From Halomonas salinarum (lineage in GTDB: Bacteria > Pseudomonadota > Gammaproteobacteria > Pseudomonadales > Halomonadaceae): DNA of 64,000 nucleotides. Both the position numbers and the translations under genes were made by a program. The stretch lies in assembly GCF_012062845.1 (NCBI RefSeq), contig NZ_WWNB01000001.1:1-64000 (forward strand). Reading direction: 5' to 3'. Positions 30,940 to 40,781 of the stretch are shown piece by piece. The notes below the pieces were generated by a model. The model saw only the letters and a list, made by a program, of their open reading frames with translations. It made no database searches and was not told the origin of the DNA. Position 1 is the first letter of the stretch. Each line of letters starts with the position of its first letter.

Positions 30940-31925
30940 TTCCAAGGTCCCTGCGCGAACTGCTGGACGCCACCGACGGACAACGCCAGGTCGAATGGCA
31001 AGGACGCACCCTGTGGCTGGCCCGCGAAGCCTGGGGAGAGCTTGTGGTATCGCTGCAAGGCGCTCAGGTGCTGCACTATTTACCTTTCGCCCCCGAAACC
31101 GGGCGAGCCGCAGGCGCTTCACCCGCGCCGCTTTCTAACGCGTCCGAAACCACGCGCAACGAAGCTGAATCCACGCCCAATGCAGATGACAGCGGCTTGG
31201 TGCCGGGTGGCTGGTTGTGGGTCACGCCGACGCCTCAGGAGCGGCCTGGTGCGATTCGTGGCGGCATCCCGCTGTGCTGGCCCTGGTTCGCCGACGAGCA
31301 CACCGCCGACGAGTCGGTGGACCGCTCCGGCCCGATGCATGGCCCGGCGCGACTGGCCGACTGGCACCTGGACGGCGTCGACGAGCATGAAGAAGGCCTT
31401 GAACTGCACCTTTCCCCCACTGAGCGCCTGCATTCTCAACTGCTGGTGCGTGCCGTCATCCAGGCCAATGCGAAGCGCCTGCACGTGGAGCTTATCAGCG
31501 AGCATGTCGGCGAAACACCGCTCAAGCTGACCGCCGCTTTGCACAGTTACCTGGCCGTTGCAGACGTCCAGGGCTGCCGTCTGACCGGCCTCGCCGGCGC
31601 CCGTTACCTCGACAAGCGCGCTGACTTTGCCGAAAGTGAGCAACAGGGCGAGCTTGGCATTCGTGGCCCGCTGGATCGCATCTATCATTCCAACCGGCCG
31701 CTGGTACTGGATGACGGCGAGCGCCGGCTCACCATCGCCAAGCAAGGTAGCGACTCGACGGTGGTCTGGCATCCAGGCAATGACCTGCCTGCCGACACCT
31801 CCGTCGAGGCCGGTCGCCACTTCCTGTGCGTCGAGTCCGCGTTCACTCGCCTCGACCCGGTCTGGCTGGTCCCCGGCGCCCAGCACCTGCTGGGCACGAC
31901 CCTTTCTCGTGCGGAGAGTGACTGA
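30936..31925 (+). CDS. glucose-6-phosphate 1-epimerase (D-hexose-6-phosphate mutarotase, YeaD-like)
   Basis: Interconverts alpha and beta anomers of hexose-6-phosphates. 329 residues of the galactose-mutarotase superfamily, YeaD branch: GAIRGGIPLCWPWFAD, MHGPARLADWHL with the catalytic His, LTAALHSYLAVADV, DRIYHSNRPLVLDDG and VWHPGN. A Ser/Ala/Glu-rich insert of roughly 35 residues (about 53-88), absent from compact relatives, sits before the active-site block. ATGA overlap with glk. The fit with glk and zwf suggests it speeds supply of the beta anomer to glucose-6-P dehydrogenase. Confidence 0.9.
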   Translation: MIPRSLRELLDATDGQRQVEWQGRTLWLAREAWGELVVSLQGAQVLHYLPFAPETGRAAGASPAPLSNASETTRNEAESTPNADDSGLVPGGWLWVTPTPQERPGAIRGGIPLCWPWFADEHTADESVDRSGPMHGPARLADWHLDGVDEHEEGLELHLSPTERLHSQLLVRAVIQANAKRLHVELISEHVGETPLKLTAALHSYLAVADVQGCRLTGLAGARYLDKRADFAESEQQGELGIRGPLDRIYHSNRPLVLDDGERRLTIAKQGSDSTVVWHPGNDLPADTSVEAGRHFLCVESAFTRLDPVWLVPGAQHLLGTTLSRAESD

Positions 31926-32800
31926 TGAGCACCGAGCTGTTTCGTAATGCCCCTTTTCTCCTCGGCATGATGCGACTGCATGAGCATGAACCGCTACATC
32001 GTCCCGACGCCATGGCCGACTGGATCGAGGCTCGCCTGGATCAAGGCCTTTGCTGGTACGACCATGCCGACATCTATGGCGATCGCCAGGGCGAAACCTT
32101 GTTCGGGCAGGCATTGCGCGCTCGTCCAGCGCTCGCGAAACGGGTCAAGGTCGTCACCAAGGCCAGCATTGTCACCCCAAATCGCGACCTCTCGCCGATG
32201 GGCGTGAAGCATTACAACAGCTCACCTGACTACATCACACAAGCCATCGACGACGCCCTGCGCCGGCTCGGCGTCGAGCAACTCGAGCACTTCCTGCTCC
32301 ACCGCCCCGACCCGCTAATGAATGCCGAGGCCACCGCCCGCGCGCTGGACGCGGCCATCGACAACGGCAAGATTGGTGCGGTCGGGGTTTCAAATTTTCT
32401 ACCCGAACAATGGCGTCGCCTGCAGCAAGCCATGCAGCACAAGCTGATGGGCCATCAGCTAAAGTTGTCGCTGGCCTACCCCGACCCACTGTTCGACGGC
32501 CGCTATGACGCCCTGGTCGCCGACGACCTTCACCCAATGGCCTGGTCACCCCTGGGCGGCGGCATCGTCTTCGAAGACGTGCTGGGCGAATCACTATCGA
32601 CGATCGCCGAGGAACTCGAGACCAGCTCCGCAGGCCTTGCCCTCGCCTGGCTCAGGGCCCTGCCCCAGCGGCCCGTTCCGGTTATCGGCACCCTAAGGCC
32701 CGAGCGCATCAATGAGCTACTGACTGGCGCCAACCTGAACCTGGAACGCCCCACCTGGTTTGCCCTGCTAGAGGAGGCCCGCAGCCATCGTGTCGCCTGA
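31925..32800 (+). CDS. aldo/keto reductase
   Basis: 291-residue NADPH-dependent oxidoreductase of the AKR superfamily, YdhF-like. The tetrad is visible: Asp and Tyr in WYDHADIYGD, Lys in KVVTKAS and His in HFLLHRPDP. IGAVGVSNFLPEQW and the C-terminal PVIGTLRPERINEL are coenzyme-site motifs. Its ATG shares one base with the preceding stop (TGATG). The substrate is not known; the operon context suggests a sugar or sugar-derived aldehyde. Confidence 0.88.
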   Translation: MSTELFRNAPFLLGMMRLHEHEPLHRPDAMADWIEARLDQGLCWYDHADIYGDRQGETLFGQALRARPALAKRVKVVTKASIVTPNRDLSPMGVKHYNSSPDYITQAIDDALRRLGVEQLEHFLLHRPDPLMNAEATARALDAAIDNGKIGAVGVSNFLPEQWRRLQQAMQHKLMGHQLKLSLAYPDPLFDGRYDALVADDLHPMAWSPLGGGIVFEDVLGESLSTIAEELETSSAGLALAWLRALPQRPVPVIGTLRPERINELLTGANLNLERPTWFALLEEARSHRVA

Positions 32801-32934
32801 GCGATCTGGCGACTGACAGACTATTCTCACTCGTGAGATGACTCGATTCATCTATTCGGCGACCATGACAACAGGCAAGCCTTTCGAAACCGATCATCAC
32901 AACAATCACGCCACCCATCACCCCGGAGGACGGC

Positions 32935-34626
32935 ATGTTCCAACTGACCCGCAGCGTCACCTGGCAGACCCTTGAACGTCTGCACCAGAAGACCGCCAAC
33001 GACCGCATCAGCGACTATTTCACGGCCGACCCCCAACGCTTCGAGAAGATGAGCCTGCGGGTCGGGGGACTCTTCCTCGACTACTCCAAGCACCAGGTCT
33101 CCGACGAGGTGCTCAAGACCCTGCTCGAGCTGGCCGATCATTCCGCCCTGGTGCAGCGGCGCGCCCAGATGTTTTCCGGCGACATCATCAATGTCACCGA
33201 GGACCGCCCGGTGCTGCATACGGCCCTGCGCAACCTCGGCGACGAGCCGGTCTACGTCGACGGCAAGGACGTGATGCCGGAGATCCACCAGACTCGCGAG
33301 CAGATCAAGCGCTTCTCGGAGGAGGTGCGCAGCGGCGAGTGGAAGGGCTATAGCGGTGAGTGCATCAAGGATGTGGTCAACATCGGCATCGGCGGCTCGG
33401 ATCTTGGCCCCAACATGGCCTGCCGCGCCCTGCTCAAGCATCGCCACTCGGAGCTCAACTTCCACTTCGTCTCCAACGTCGATGGTACCCATATCCAGAA
33501 GGTGCTGAAGCGCCTCGACCCGGCGACCACCCTGTTCATCGTCTCGACCAAGACCTTCTCGACTCAGGAGACACTGCTCAACGCCAAGACCGCGCGACGC
33601 TGGTTCCTGGACAGTGCCGGCGAGGACGCCGACGTGGGCGCTCACTTCATCGCCGCCTCGACCAACCGCAAGGCCGCCATGGAGTTTGGCATCCGCGAGG
33701 AAAACGTCTTCGAATTCTGGGCCTGGGTCGGCGGGCGCTACTCGATGTGGTCGTCGATCGGCCTGCCAATCGCGCTATCGATCGGCTTCGAGGGTTTCAT
33801 CGAGTTGCTCGAGGGCGCTCAGGAGATGGACCATCACTTCATCTCGGCGCCTTTCGCCGAGAACATGCCCGTGCTGATGGCACTGATCGGCATCTGGTAC
33901 ATCAACTTCCACGGCGCCGAAACCCAGGCCATCGTGCCCTACGATCAGGCCCTGCATCAGTTGCCGGCGTTCCTGCAGCAGCTCGACATGGAGTCCAACG
34001 GCAAGTCAGTGGACATTTTCGGCCAACCGGTCAACTACAAGACCGGGCCGATCGTCTGGGGCGAGACCGGCTCCAACGGCCAGCATGCCTTCTTCCAGCT
34101 GCTGCACCAGGGCACGCGCTTCGTGCCGATCGACTTCATCGCCTCACTAAAACCGGAGTCAGGCTTCGAGGATCACCACTTCGCGCTGTTGACCAACATG
34201 CTCGCCCAGGCCAATGCCTTCATGGAAGGTAGCCAGGACGACAGCCAGCTCGACCCCTACAGCTGCCCGGGCAACCGACCCTCAAGTACCCTGCTGCTTG
34301 ATGAACTGACGCCCAAGAACCTGGGGGCACTGATTGCACTCTACGAACACAAGGTCTTCGTGCAGGGTGTGATCTGGAACATCAACTCCTTCGACCAGTG
34401 GGGCGTGCAGCTCGGCAAGCGCATCGCCGGTGAAATCAGCGAGCGTATCGACGAGAACAGCCAGGACTTCGATGCCTCGACCCAGGGGCTTCTGGCACTG
34501 GTTCGCGACCACTTCAATGACAGGCAGAATGAGCCCTCAGCGGCCAAGGCCGCTCCAACCACCAAGAAGCACACCGCCAAGGCCAAATCCACGCCGTCAT
34601 CGGCCAAGCAGGACACTTCCACATGA
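32935..34626 (+). CDS. pgi: glucose-6-phosphate isomerase
   Basis: Interconverts fructose-6-P and glucose-6-P, here linking fructose to the ED route. 563 residues. Signatures are NIGIGGSDLGPNMACRAL, VSNVDGTHI, FIVSTKTFSTQETL, FWAWVGGRYSMWSSIGLP, and the catalytic KVFVQGVIWNINSFDQWGVQLGK. The last 40 residues are a Lys/Ala/Thr-rich tail beyond the normal C-terminus. A clean GGAGGA ribosome site precedes the ATG. Its stop overlaps the fructokinase start by 4 bases. Confidence 0.96.
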   Translation: MFQLTRSVTWQTLERLHQKTANDRISDYFTADPQRFEKMSLRVGGLFLDYSKHQVSDEVLKTLLELADHSALVQRRAQMFSGDIINVTEDRPVLHTALRNLGDEPVYVDGKDVMPEIHQTREQIKRFSEEVRSGEWKGYSGECIKDVVNIGIGGSDLGPNMACRALLKHRHSELNFHFVSNVDGTHIQKVLKRLDPATTLFIVSTKTFSTQETLLNAKTARRWFLDSAGEDADVGAHFIAASTNRKAAMEFGIREENVFEFWAWVGGRYSMWSSIGLPIALSIGFEGFIELLEGAQEMDHHFISAPFAENMPVLMALIGIWYINFHGAETQAIVPYDQALHQLPAFLQQLDMESNGKSVDIFGQPVNYKTGPIVWGETGSNGQHAFFQLLHQGTRFVPIDFIASLKPESGFEDHHFALLTNMLAQANAFMEGSQDDSQLDPYSCPGNRPSSTLLLDELTPKNLGALIALYEHKVFVQGVIWNINSFDQWGVQLGKRIAGEISERIDENSQDFDASTQGLLALVRDHFNDRQNEPSAAKAAPTTKKHTAKAKSTPSSAKQDTST

Positions 34627-35603
34627 CGCCCATCATTGCCTTCGGCGAGGCCCTCGTCGACATGCTCTCCAGCCGCCTGGGCGACGACACCCAAGGCCCG
34701 GAAACCTTCACGCCCTATGCCGGCGGCGCACCAGCCAATGTCGCCGTGGCCTGCGCGCGGCTGGGCGTACCCAGCCGCTTTCTGGGTATGCTCGGCGACG
34801 ATCACTTTGGTGATTTCCTGGCCACCGAACTCAAGGCTCATGGCGTGGATACCGCTGGCGTAGTGCGCACCCGAGAGGCGCGTACGGCATTGGCCTTCGT
34901 CTCCCGCGATGCGGCCGGCGAGCGCACCTTCGATTTCTACCGCCCGCCGGCGGCCGATCTGCTCTATCGCCTCGAACACCTGCCGCCAGGGGTCTTTGAA
35001 TCGCCAGCGATCCTGCACCTGTGCAGTAACAGCCTTACCGAAGAGGCGATCGCCGAGACCACCCTGAGTCTCGCCGACATGGCCGCCAAGAGCGGCAGCC
35101 TGGTAAGCGTCGACGCCAACCTCCGCCATAACCTGTGGGCAAGCGGCCAGGCCGAGATCGGTCCGGTGATGCAGCTGATCGATCGCGCCAACCTGGTCAA
35201 GCTGGCACGCGATGAGCTCGACTTTCTGCGCGGCGACCACCCCGCCGAAGACTGGCTGGCGGAGCGCCTGAGCGCTGGCGTGCGCCTGATTCTGATCACC
35301 GATGGTCCCGGGTCGGTCGACGTACGTACTGTCGATAGTGCCTTTCAGGTCACCCCGCCCAGGGTGACCGCTGTCGACACCACTGCCGGCGGCGATGCCT
35401 TCATCGGCGGCCTGCTGGCGACCCTGGCCAAGCAGGATCTTTCACACCAGGGCTCGGGCAATGACTGGTGGCACGACGCGGCCATGCTCCGTCACGCCGT
35501 GGATGTGGCGTGTCGCTGTGGTGCTCATGCCGTCACCCGCCCCGGTGCCTATGAAGCCCTGCCCACCACACACGAGCTGATGGAGTTATCGACGGCAAAC
35601 TAG
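34623..35603 (+). CDS. PfkB-family sugar kinase, probable fructokinase
   Basis: 326 residues. N-terminal IIAFGEALVDMLSS and YAGGAPANVAVACARLG (PfkB motif 1), the GDDHFGDFL block, VSVDANLRHNLW, and motif 2 VDTTAGGDAFIGG with the catalytic Asp. The sequence matches fructokinases best (ScrK/CscK type). Coupling to pgi by an ATGA overlap supports fructose to fructose-6-P to glucose-6-P. Other PfkB substrates (e.g. 2-keto-3-deoxygluconate) cannot be excluded. Confidence 0.85.
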   Translation: MTPIIAFGEALVDMLSSRLGDDTQGPETFTPYAGGAPANVAVACARLGVPSRFLGMLGDDHFGDFLATELKAHGVDTAGVVRTREARTALAFVSRDAAGERTFDFYRPPAADLLYRLEHLPPGVFESPAILHLCSNSLTEEAIAETTLSLADMAAKSGSLVSVDANLRHNLWASGQAEIGPVMQLIDRANLVKLARDELDFLRGDHPAEDWLAERLSAGVRLILITDGPGSVDVRTVDSAFQVTPPRVTAVDTTAGGDAFIGGLLATLAKQDLSHQGSGNDWWHDAAMLRHAVDVACRCGAHAVTRPGAYEALPTTHELMELSTAN

Positions 35604-35809
35604 GGGCATCGGCCGAGCACCGTGACGTACCCCCTCCCATCTCGATACGCGAGTCGCCGAGCAATGCCCGGCGATCACGCCTGCTCGTCAGCCGGCGAGC
35701 CGATGCGGCGAAAAGCAAGCCCGAGGGCCTCACCTGCCCTCCTCTTCCCCCCTGACCGGCCCGTCGCACTTCACGGCCATAACGCCAGCGGGATACCTCA
35801 GTGTCGCGC
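35604..35809. other. intergenic region between fructokinase and eda
   Basis: The gap between the converging genes holds no convincing gene. Weak dyads are present (TCGCCG/CGGCGA around 35653-35673). The only strong element is the eda terminator at 35810-35835. Between that and the eda stop (35836-35932) nothing is seen apart from GC-rich filler. Confidence 0.4.
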
Positions 35810-35835
35810 AAAAAAAGACCCGCCGGTGGCGGGTC
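35810..35835 (-). terminator. rho-independent terminator of zwf-pgl-eda
   Basis: On the minus strand GACCCGCC, ACC loop, GGCGGGTC, then seven T. It is a very strong stem about 100 bases past the eda stop, ending the zwf-pgl-eda operon. Confidence 0.92.
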
Positions 35836-35932
35836 GAACAACAGCAGGGCTGTCGAGAGAGAAGAAGCAGTCGAGACAGCGGCGTCGAAGGCCCGCCGTC
35901 CTTGCCGCCGGCAGGCAGCGGCGGCGCCTGAT

Positions 35933-36595
35933 TCAGTGGTGGAAGCGCTCGGCGGCCTGGCGTGCCAATTCACGAATGCCGTCCCAGTCCTCGGCCTCGA
36001 TGAGTGCCTTGGGCGTCAGCCAGGAGCCGCCCACACACATCACGTTCTCCAGCTTGAGATAATCGTCGGCATTGTCGACGGTGATACCGCCCGTCGGGCA
36101 GAAGCGTGCCTCGGGGATCGGTGCGCCGAAGGACTTGACGGCCTGAGCGCCACCACTGGACTCCGCCGGGAAGAACTTGAAACGGCGATAGCCATACTGC
36201 CAGCCCGCCATCAGTTCAGAGATGGTGGAGACACCGGGCAGCATCGGCACCGGGCTCTCTACGCCATAGCGATACAGCGCTTCGGTGGCACCCGGTGTCA
36301 CCACGAAGTCAGCACCGACCTGCTCGGCCTGACGGTACTGGGCCGGTGTCAGCACGGTTCCGACCCCGATGCTTGCCCCGGGAAGTGCCTCACGCATGCG
36401 GCGAATGGCCTCGAGTGCGCAATCGGTGCGCAGGGTAACTTCCAGCACGGGCAGACCGCCCTCGACCAGGGCGCGAGCCAGCGGCACTGCATCTTCAATA
36501 CGCTCGATGGTGATCACCGGGATCACCTCGGCCTTGAGACAGATGCTGTCGAGTTCAGTGGTACGGGTGGAAGGCAGCTGTTTGTCGATAGTCAT
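35933..36595 (-). CDS. eda: 2-keto-3-deoxy-6-phosphogluconate aldolase
   Basis: Splits KDPG into pyruvate and glyceraldehyde-3-P. 220 residues, TIM barrel. VIPVITIERIEDAVPLARAL, GGLPVLEVTLRTDCALEAI with the catalytic Glu, IGVGTVLTPAQ, FVVTPGAT and RRFKFFPAESSGG with the Schiff-base Lys are all present. ATG 36595 with GGAGACC upstream is preferred to TTG 36607. Last gene of zwf-pgl-eda. Confidence 0.96.
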   Translation of the reverse strand: MTIDKQLPSTRTTELDSICLKAEVIPVITIERIEDAVPLARALVEGGLPVLEVTLRTDCALEAIRRMREALPGASIGVGTVLTPAQYRQAEQVGADFVVTPGATEALYRYGVESPVPMLPGVSTISELMAGWQYGYRRFKFFPAESSGGAQAVKSFGAPIPEARFCPTGGITVDNADDYLKLENVMCVGGSWLTPKALIEAEDWDGIRELARQAAERFHH

Positions 36596-36613
36596 GATGG
36601 TCTCCAAAAGGGG

Positions 36614-37276
36614 TCAGGGCGCCCAGTAGATCGCCAGCGGGCAGGCCAGGAAAGCGCGAACCGGCAGCTCGCGCACGTCGTCGCCGCCCAGGGCCGCGGC
36701 CAGCTTGGAACGCTTGTCCTCGCCATTGAGGTGTAACACATGGCGCTTCGCCTGATGCAGCCGGTCGGCGCTCAGGGTGATCCGTGCCTGGGGCTGACTG
36801 GGGGTGCGCACCGCCACGACCGCCTCCTCGGTGGCAAGCGCTAGCGGCAGCTCCTGGCTGTCCGGGAACAGCGAGGCCGTATGGCCATCACCGCCCATGC
36901 CGAGAATGACCATGCTGGCCGGCCAGGCGAGCGATGCCAGGCGCTCGCCGACGGCCTCTGCGCCCTGCTCCGGGGTCTCGTCATCAGTGGTCAGGGGCAC
37001 GAAGGTCGCAGCGGCGGCCTCGCCGGTCAGCAAGTGCTCGCGAACCAGCCGCGCATTGCTGTCGGAGGCCGACTCGGCGACCCAGCGCTCGTCGGCGAGG
37101 GTCACATCGATACGCGCCCAGGGCAGCGACATGCTGGCCAGGGCATGGAAGAACGGTACCGGAGTGGAGCCCCCGGAGACCACCAGCAGGGCCCGTTCCT
37201 GGCTGGCCAGGTCGGCACGCAGCGCTTCGGCAACCGCCTCCGCCAACTGGTGGGCCAAATGTTCGCGGGTGTTCAT
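36614..37276 (-). CDS. pgl: 6-phosphogluconolactonase
   Basis: Hydrolyses 6-phosphogluconolactone to 6-phosphogluconate. 220 residues of the DevB/Pgl family: LLVVSGGSTPVPFFHAL, VTLADERWV, SDSNARLVREHLL and VILGMGGDGHTASLFPDS. ATG 37276 follows CGAGGACGC. An in-frame extension to 37327 overlaps zwf by a few bases but lacks family similarity. It sits between zwf and eda. Confidence 0.95.
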   Translation of the reverse strand: MNTREHLAHQLAEAVAEALRADLASQERALLVVSGGSTPVPFFHALASMSLPWARIDVTLADERWVAESASDSNARLVREHLLTGEAAAATFVPLTTDDETPEQGAEAVGERLASLAWPASMVILGMGGDGHTASLFPDSQELPLALATEEAVVAVRTPSQPQARITLSADRLHQAKRHVLHLNGEDKRSKLAAALGGDDVRELPVRAFLACPLAIYWAP

Positions 37277-37323
37277 CTTGCGTCCTCGTGAAGTAAACGT
37301 GGTGCCGCCATGGCGGCACCCAA

Positions 37324-38817
37324 TCAATAGTCTTCGTACCAGCTGCGACCATCCTGGGTGATCATGGCAACCGATGCCACCGGTCCCCAGGAACCCGCCG
37401 GGTAGCGCCGCGGTGGCGTCTCACGGTCGTTCCAGGCGGCGATCAGTTGATCACACCAGCGCCAGGCATACTCGATCTCATCGCGGCGCACGAACAGGTA
37501 CTGCTGCCCCTTCATCACCTCGAGCAGCAAGCGCTCATAAGCATCGGGAATCCGCGTCTTGGGGAAGGCGCTATTGAAGTCCAGGTGCAGCGGTCCGGTG
37601 CGCAGGCGCATGCCCTTGTCGAGTCCGGCGTCCTTGGTCAGCACCTGCAGGGCGATGCCTTCCTCGGGCTGCAGGCGGATGACCAGCTTGTTGGCCGCCA
37701 GGCTGCGCTGATCGGGATCGAAGATGTAGTGAGGCTGCTGACGGAAGTGGATGACGATCTGTGACAGCTTATCGGGCAAGCGCTTGCCGGTGCGTAGATA
37801 GAACGGCACGCCCGCCCAACGCCAGTTCGAGACCTCGGTCTTCATGGCCACGAAGGTCTCGGTATGGCTGTCGGTATTGGCGCCCTCTTCCTCCAGATAG
37901 CCGGGCACCGCCTTGCCTTCACTGGTACCGGCAATGTACTGGCCGCGTACCACATCCCGCTCCAGCGATTCGTGAGTGAAGGGCTTCAGGGCCTTGAGCA
38001 CCTTGACCTTCTCGTCACGGATGGCATCGGCATCGAGATTCGAGGGCGGATCCATGGCCGTGAGACAGACCAGTTGCAGCAGATGATTCTGCACCATGTC
38101 ACGCATCTGGCCCGCTTGATCGAAGTAGCCCCAACGCCCCTCGATGCCGACCTGTTCGGCCACGGTGATCTCCACATGGGAGATATGGTTCTGGTTCCAC
38201 TGGGTACCGAACAGCGGGTTGGCGAAACGCAGTGCGATCAGGTTCTGGACGGTCTCCTTGCCCAGATAGTGATCGATGCGATAGATCCGCGACTCCGGGA
38301 ACACCTCACCGATGACGTCATTGATCTCCTTGGAGGAGTCCAGGTCATAACCGATCGGCTTCTCGACCACCACCCGGGTCTCATCATCGAGACTATCGCT
38401 TGCCTGAAGGTTGCGGCAGATATCACCGTAGATACTCGCCGGCACCGACAGATAGACCACCATCGGCCGAGTAGCGCCCTCCCGCCAGGCGCGCACGGCC
38501 TGATAATCATCGGGCTTGGCGAAATCCACCTTGGCGTAGTCGATACGTTCAAGGAAGCGATCAATGCTCTCTGCGTCTTGCTCCTTTGGCTTGACCCGTT
38601 TCTTCAGGGTCGCGGCCACCTTGTCGCGGAAGTCACTGATACCCAAGTCGTGACGCGCCAAACCAAGCAGGCGGGTATCGGCAGGCATCAGCCCTTCACG
38701 GTCGAGCTGATAGAGCGCCGGAAACAGCTTGCGTAGGGCCAGGTCGCCCAAGGCGCCGAACAGGGCCAGATCGACATCCTGGCGGCTAGTGTCCTGAGAA
38801 CGGGTATCGCGGGTCAT
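37324..38817 (-). CDS. zwf: glucose-6-phosphate dehydrogenase
   Basis: Oxidises glucose-6-P to 6-phosphogluconolactone with NAD(P). 497 residues. The nucleotide motif reads [17 protein letters not shown] (GALGDLA in place of the commoner GASGDLA). The active-site block is [23 protein letters not shown]-terminal part as usual. The ATG follows GGGGGCGAGGC. First gene of zwf-pgl-eda, divergent from hexR. Confidence 0.96.
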   Translation of the reverse strand: MTRDTRSQDTSRQDVDLALFGALGDLALRKLFPALYQLDREGLMPADTRLLGLARHDLGISDFRDKVAATLKKRVKPKEQDAESIDRFLERIDYAKVDFAKPDDYQAVRAWREGATRPMVVYLSVPASIYGDICRNLQASDSLDDETRVVVEKPIGYDLDSSKEINDVIGEVFPESRIYRIDHYLGKETVQNLIALRFANPLFGTQWNQNHISHVEITVAEQVGIEGRWGYFDQAGQMRDMVQNHLLQLVCLTAMDPPSNLDADAIRDEKVKVLKALKPFTHESLERDVVRGQYIAGTSEGKAVPGYLEEEGANTDSHTETFVAMKTEVSNWRWAGVPFYLRTGKRLPDKLSQIVIHFRQQPHYIFDPDQRSLAANKLVIRLQPEEGIALQVLTKDAGLDKGMRLRTGPLHLDFNSAFPKTRIPDAYERLLLEVMKGQQYLFVRRDEIEYAWRWCDQLIAAWNDRETPPRRYPAGSWGPVASVAMITQDGRSWYEDY

Positions 38818-38846
38818 GCCTCGCCCCCTGAAATATGGTTAACTTA

Positions 38847-38859
38847 CGTATAAAATACG
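38847..38859. promoter_or_regulatory. palindrome near the zwf start
   Basis: CGTATAAAATACG, a perfect 5+3+5 palindrome, 30 bases upstream of zwf. It may be part of the zwf promoter or an operator. It resembles a shortened HexR-like box, but the identity is a guess. Confidence 0.3.
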
Positions 38860-38970
38860 GTATTAATGCAGCAATAGGCAACTTTTATCAGTAACTTTAC
38901 CACCTATGTAGCACGGTGATGTCGCCGATTTGGCGCGCCCCCGCTACTCACGCTAGCATATCCTGCATAA

Positions 38971-38985
38971 TGTAGTTAAATCACC
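38971..38985. promoter_or_regulatory. candidate HexR operator between zwf and hexR
   Basis: TGTAGTTAAATCACC matches 12 of 15 positions of the gammaproteobacterial HexR consensus (TGTAATTAAATTACA, recalled). It lies between the divergent zwf and hexR genes, where autoregulation and control of zwf-pgl-eda are expected. Confidence 0.5.
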
Positions 38986-39080
38986 ACATGACGAAAACTG
39001 CACCGTGATCACCGCGTGTCGCAATACGTGCCCACCATGGCGCCTCGTCATGTTCGTCGCCACGGAGACTCCCCCTCAGC

Positions 39081-39947
39081 ATGGCCAGTCACGACCTGAT
39101 AGCACGTATCCGCGCCCGCCTGGAAGAGCTCAACCGTTCCGAGCGCAAGGTGGCCGACGTCATCCTGCAGGACCCTGCCTCCGCCACCGGCATGAGCATC
39201 GCCACCCTGGCCCAGTCGGCCTCCGTCAGTGAGCCGACCGTCAACCGCTTTTGCCGCAACTTCGAGGCCAAGGGCTATCCGGACTTCAAGATCAAGCTGG
39301 CCCAGAGCCTCGCGGGCGGCACACCCTATGTCAGCCGCAACGTCGAACGGGGCGACGATGCGGCTCACTACGGCGACAAGATTTTCGGTGCCACCATCGC
39401 CGCTCTTGACGAGGCGCGCCGCGGGCTGGATGCCAAGCGCGTCGAGCAGGCCGTGGACTATTTGATTCAGGCCAAGCAGATCCATTTCTTCGGTCTTGGG
39501 GCCTCGGGGCCCGTGGCCCAGGATGCCCAGCACAAGTTCTTTCGCTTCAACCTGCCGGTGATGGCCTACGAAGACGTATTGATGCAGCGCATGGTCGCCG
39601 CTTCCTGCCATACCGGCGACGTGGTGGTGATCATTTCCTACACGGGTCGCACACGCGAACTGGTCGAGATCGCCCACTTGGCGCGTAGCAATGGCGCCGT
39701 GGTGCTGGGTATCACCGCACCCGACTCGCCGCTGTCCAAGCATTGCACCGAGACCCTCGAGGTCACCACGCCCGAAGACACCGATGTCTACATGCCGATG
39801 ACATCGCGCATGATTCACCTGGCGCTGATCGACGTGCTGGCGACAGGCGTCACCCTGCGCCGCGGCGAGGACTTCCTCGGTCACCTGAAAAAGATCAAGG
39901 AAAGCCTGCAGCCAACCCGCTTTCCGGCAGACTCGGGCACCTCATGA
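39081..39947 (+). CDS. hexR: RpiR-family transcriptional regulator HexR
   Basis: 288 residues: N-terminal RpiR helix-turn-helix (about residues 20-60, [36 protein letters not shown]) and C-terminal SIS sugar-phosphate domain (about 125-260, [22 protein letters not shown]). In Pseudomonas and Shewanella HexR binds KDPG and controls edd, glk, zwf, pgl, eda and gap. Its divergent place next to zwf here, with ED genes nearby, makes the same role very likely. GGAG lies 13 bases before the ATG, longer than ideal spacing. Confidence 0.93.
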   Translation: MASHDLIARIRARLEELNRSERKVADVILQDPASATGMSIATLAQSASVSEPTVNRFCRNFEAKGYPDFKIKLAQSLAGGTPYVSRNVERGDDAAHYGDKIFGATIAALDEARRGLDAKRVEQAVDYLIQAKQIHFFGLGASGPVAQDAQHKFFRFNLPVMAYEDVLMQRMVAASCHTGDVVVIISYTGRTRELVEIAHLARSNGAVVLGITAPDSPLSKHCTETLEVTTPEDTDVYMPMTSRMIHLALIDVLATGVTLRRGEDFLGHLKKIKESLQPTRFPADSGTS

Positions 39948-40070
39948 GATCACACGACATGCTTGGCATCGCCAAGAGCGGATGACGGTTCGGTCCTGAG
40001 GTACACTAGGGCCCTCCCGTAGACCGATGCAAGAGACCTCAATGAGCTACACCGTGACCCGGAAGACATC

Positions 40071-40781
40071 ATGAATATCAGAGTGCCCGCCCTACTGCCT
40101 CTGGCAATGGCATGCCTGCCGGCACAGGCCTTCGACCTCAATGACCTCGAGACACGCCTGACGGCTCCCGAATGGCTACAAGGCCACTTCCGCCAACGGC
40201 ATTGGCTGGCCGACCAGGAAGTCCGCCTGCATAGTCAGGGCCGTTTCCTCTACCAGCGCGACCAGCAGCTGATTTGGCTTTTCGCATCGCCCACTCAGCA
40301 GGTGCTGAGCTTCACTAAAGGCCAGGTAGCCTATGGGCCGGATAGCGATGCAAAGGCCGATATCGACGCACTTTTGCCTAAGCGCAGCACCTTTCAGCGA
40401 CACATGGTCGATGTCATGGGCGGGGACTTTTCGGCACTTGCCGATGACTACCGGCTGGAGCTGTCCGGTGATAGTGACGCCTGGCAGGTCACAATGACCC
40501 CGCGGCTTTCGGCTCTTGAGATGCCGCTGGCGACCCTGACGCTTGCGGGAAGTGAACGTCTTGAGCGCCTCAAGATGACGATTGCCAACGGCGATACTCT
40601 GAGTATCCGACTGAGTGACAGCGAAGCAATAGTCGACGAGAGCCTGCTGGCCTGGTTGCCGACCTGGACCCTGCTGGCCAACGAACCACCGGCAGCGGGG
40701 AACGAGACCATGAAACAAGAAGGCGAGACGGGGAGCGAAGCCGACGCTCCCCGGAAGGATACGCAGCCGCTTAGCTCTTGA
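40071..40781 (+). CDS. LolA-like periplasmic lipoprotein carrier-related protein
   Basis: 236 residues with a short signal peptide (MNIRVPALLPLAMACLPAQA). The mature protein follows the LolA-type half-barrel pattern: FRQRHWLADQEVRLHSQGRFLYQRDQQLIWLFASP and LTLAGSERLERLKMTIANGD. It differs from canonical LolA, so a paralogue or relaxed member of the LolA-like group is likely. The C-terminal 35 residues are charged and non-conserved. Converges with the RidA gene, overlapping by 11 bases. The partner lipoprotein or lipid is not known. Confidence 0.75.
   Translation: MNIRVPALLPLAMACLPAQAFDLNDLETRLTAPEWLQGHFRQRHWLADQEVRLHSQGRFLYQRDQQLIWLFASPTQQVLSFTKGQVAYGPDSDAKADIDALLPKRSTFQRHMVDVMGGDFSALADDYRLELSGDSDAWQVTMTPRLSALEMPLATLTLAGSERLERLKMTIANGDTLSIRLSDSEAIVDESLLAWLPTWTLLANEPPAAGNETMKQEGETGSEADAPRKDTQPLSS

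Noticed and set aside
35801..36736. 311-codon plus-strand frame across eda
   Set aside because: Antisense to eda and to its terminator; no family match.
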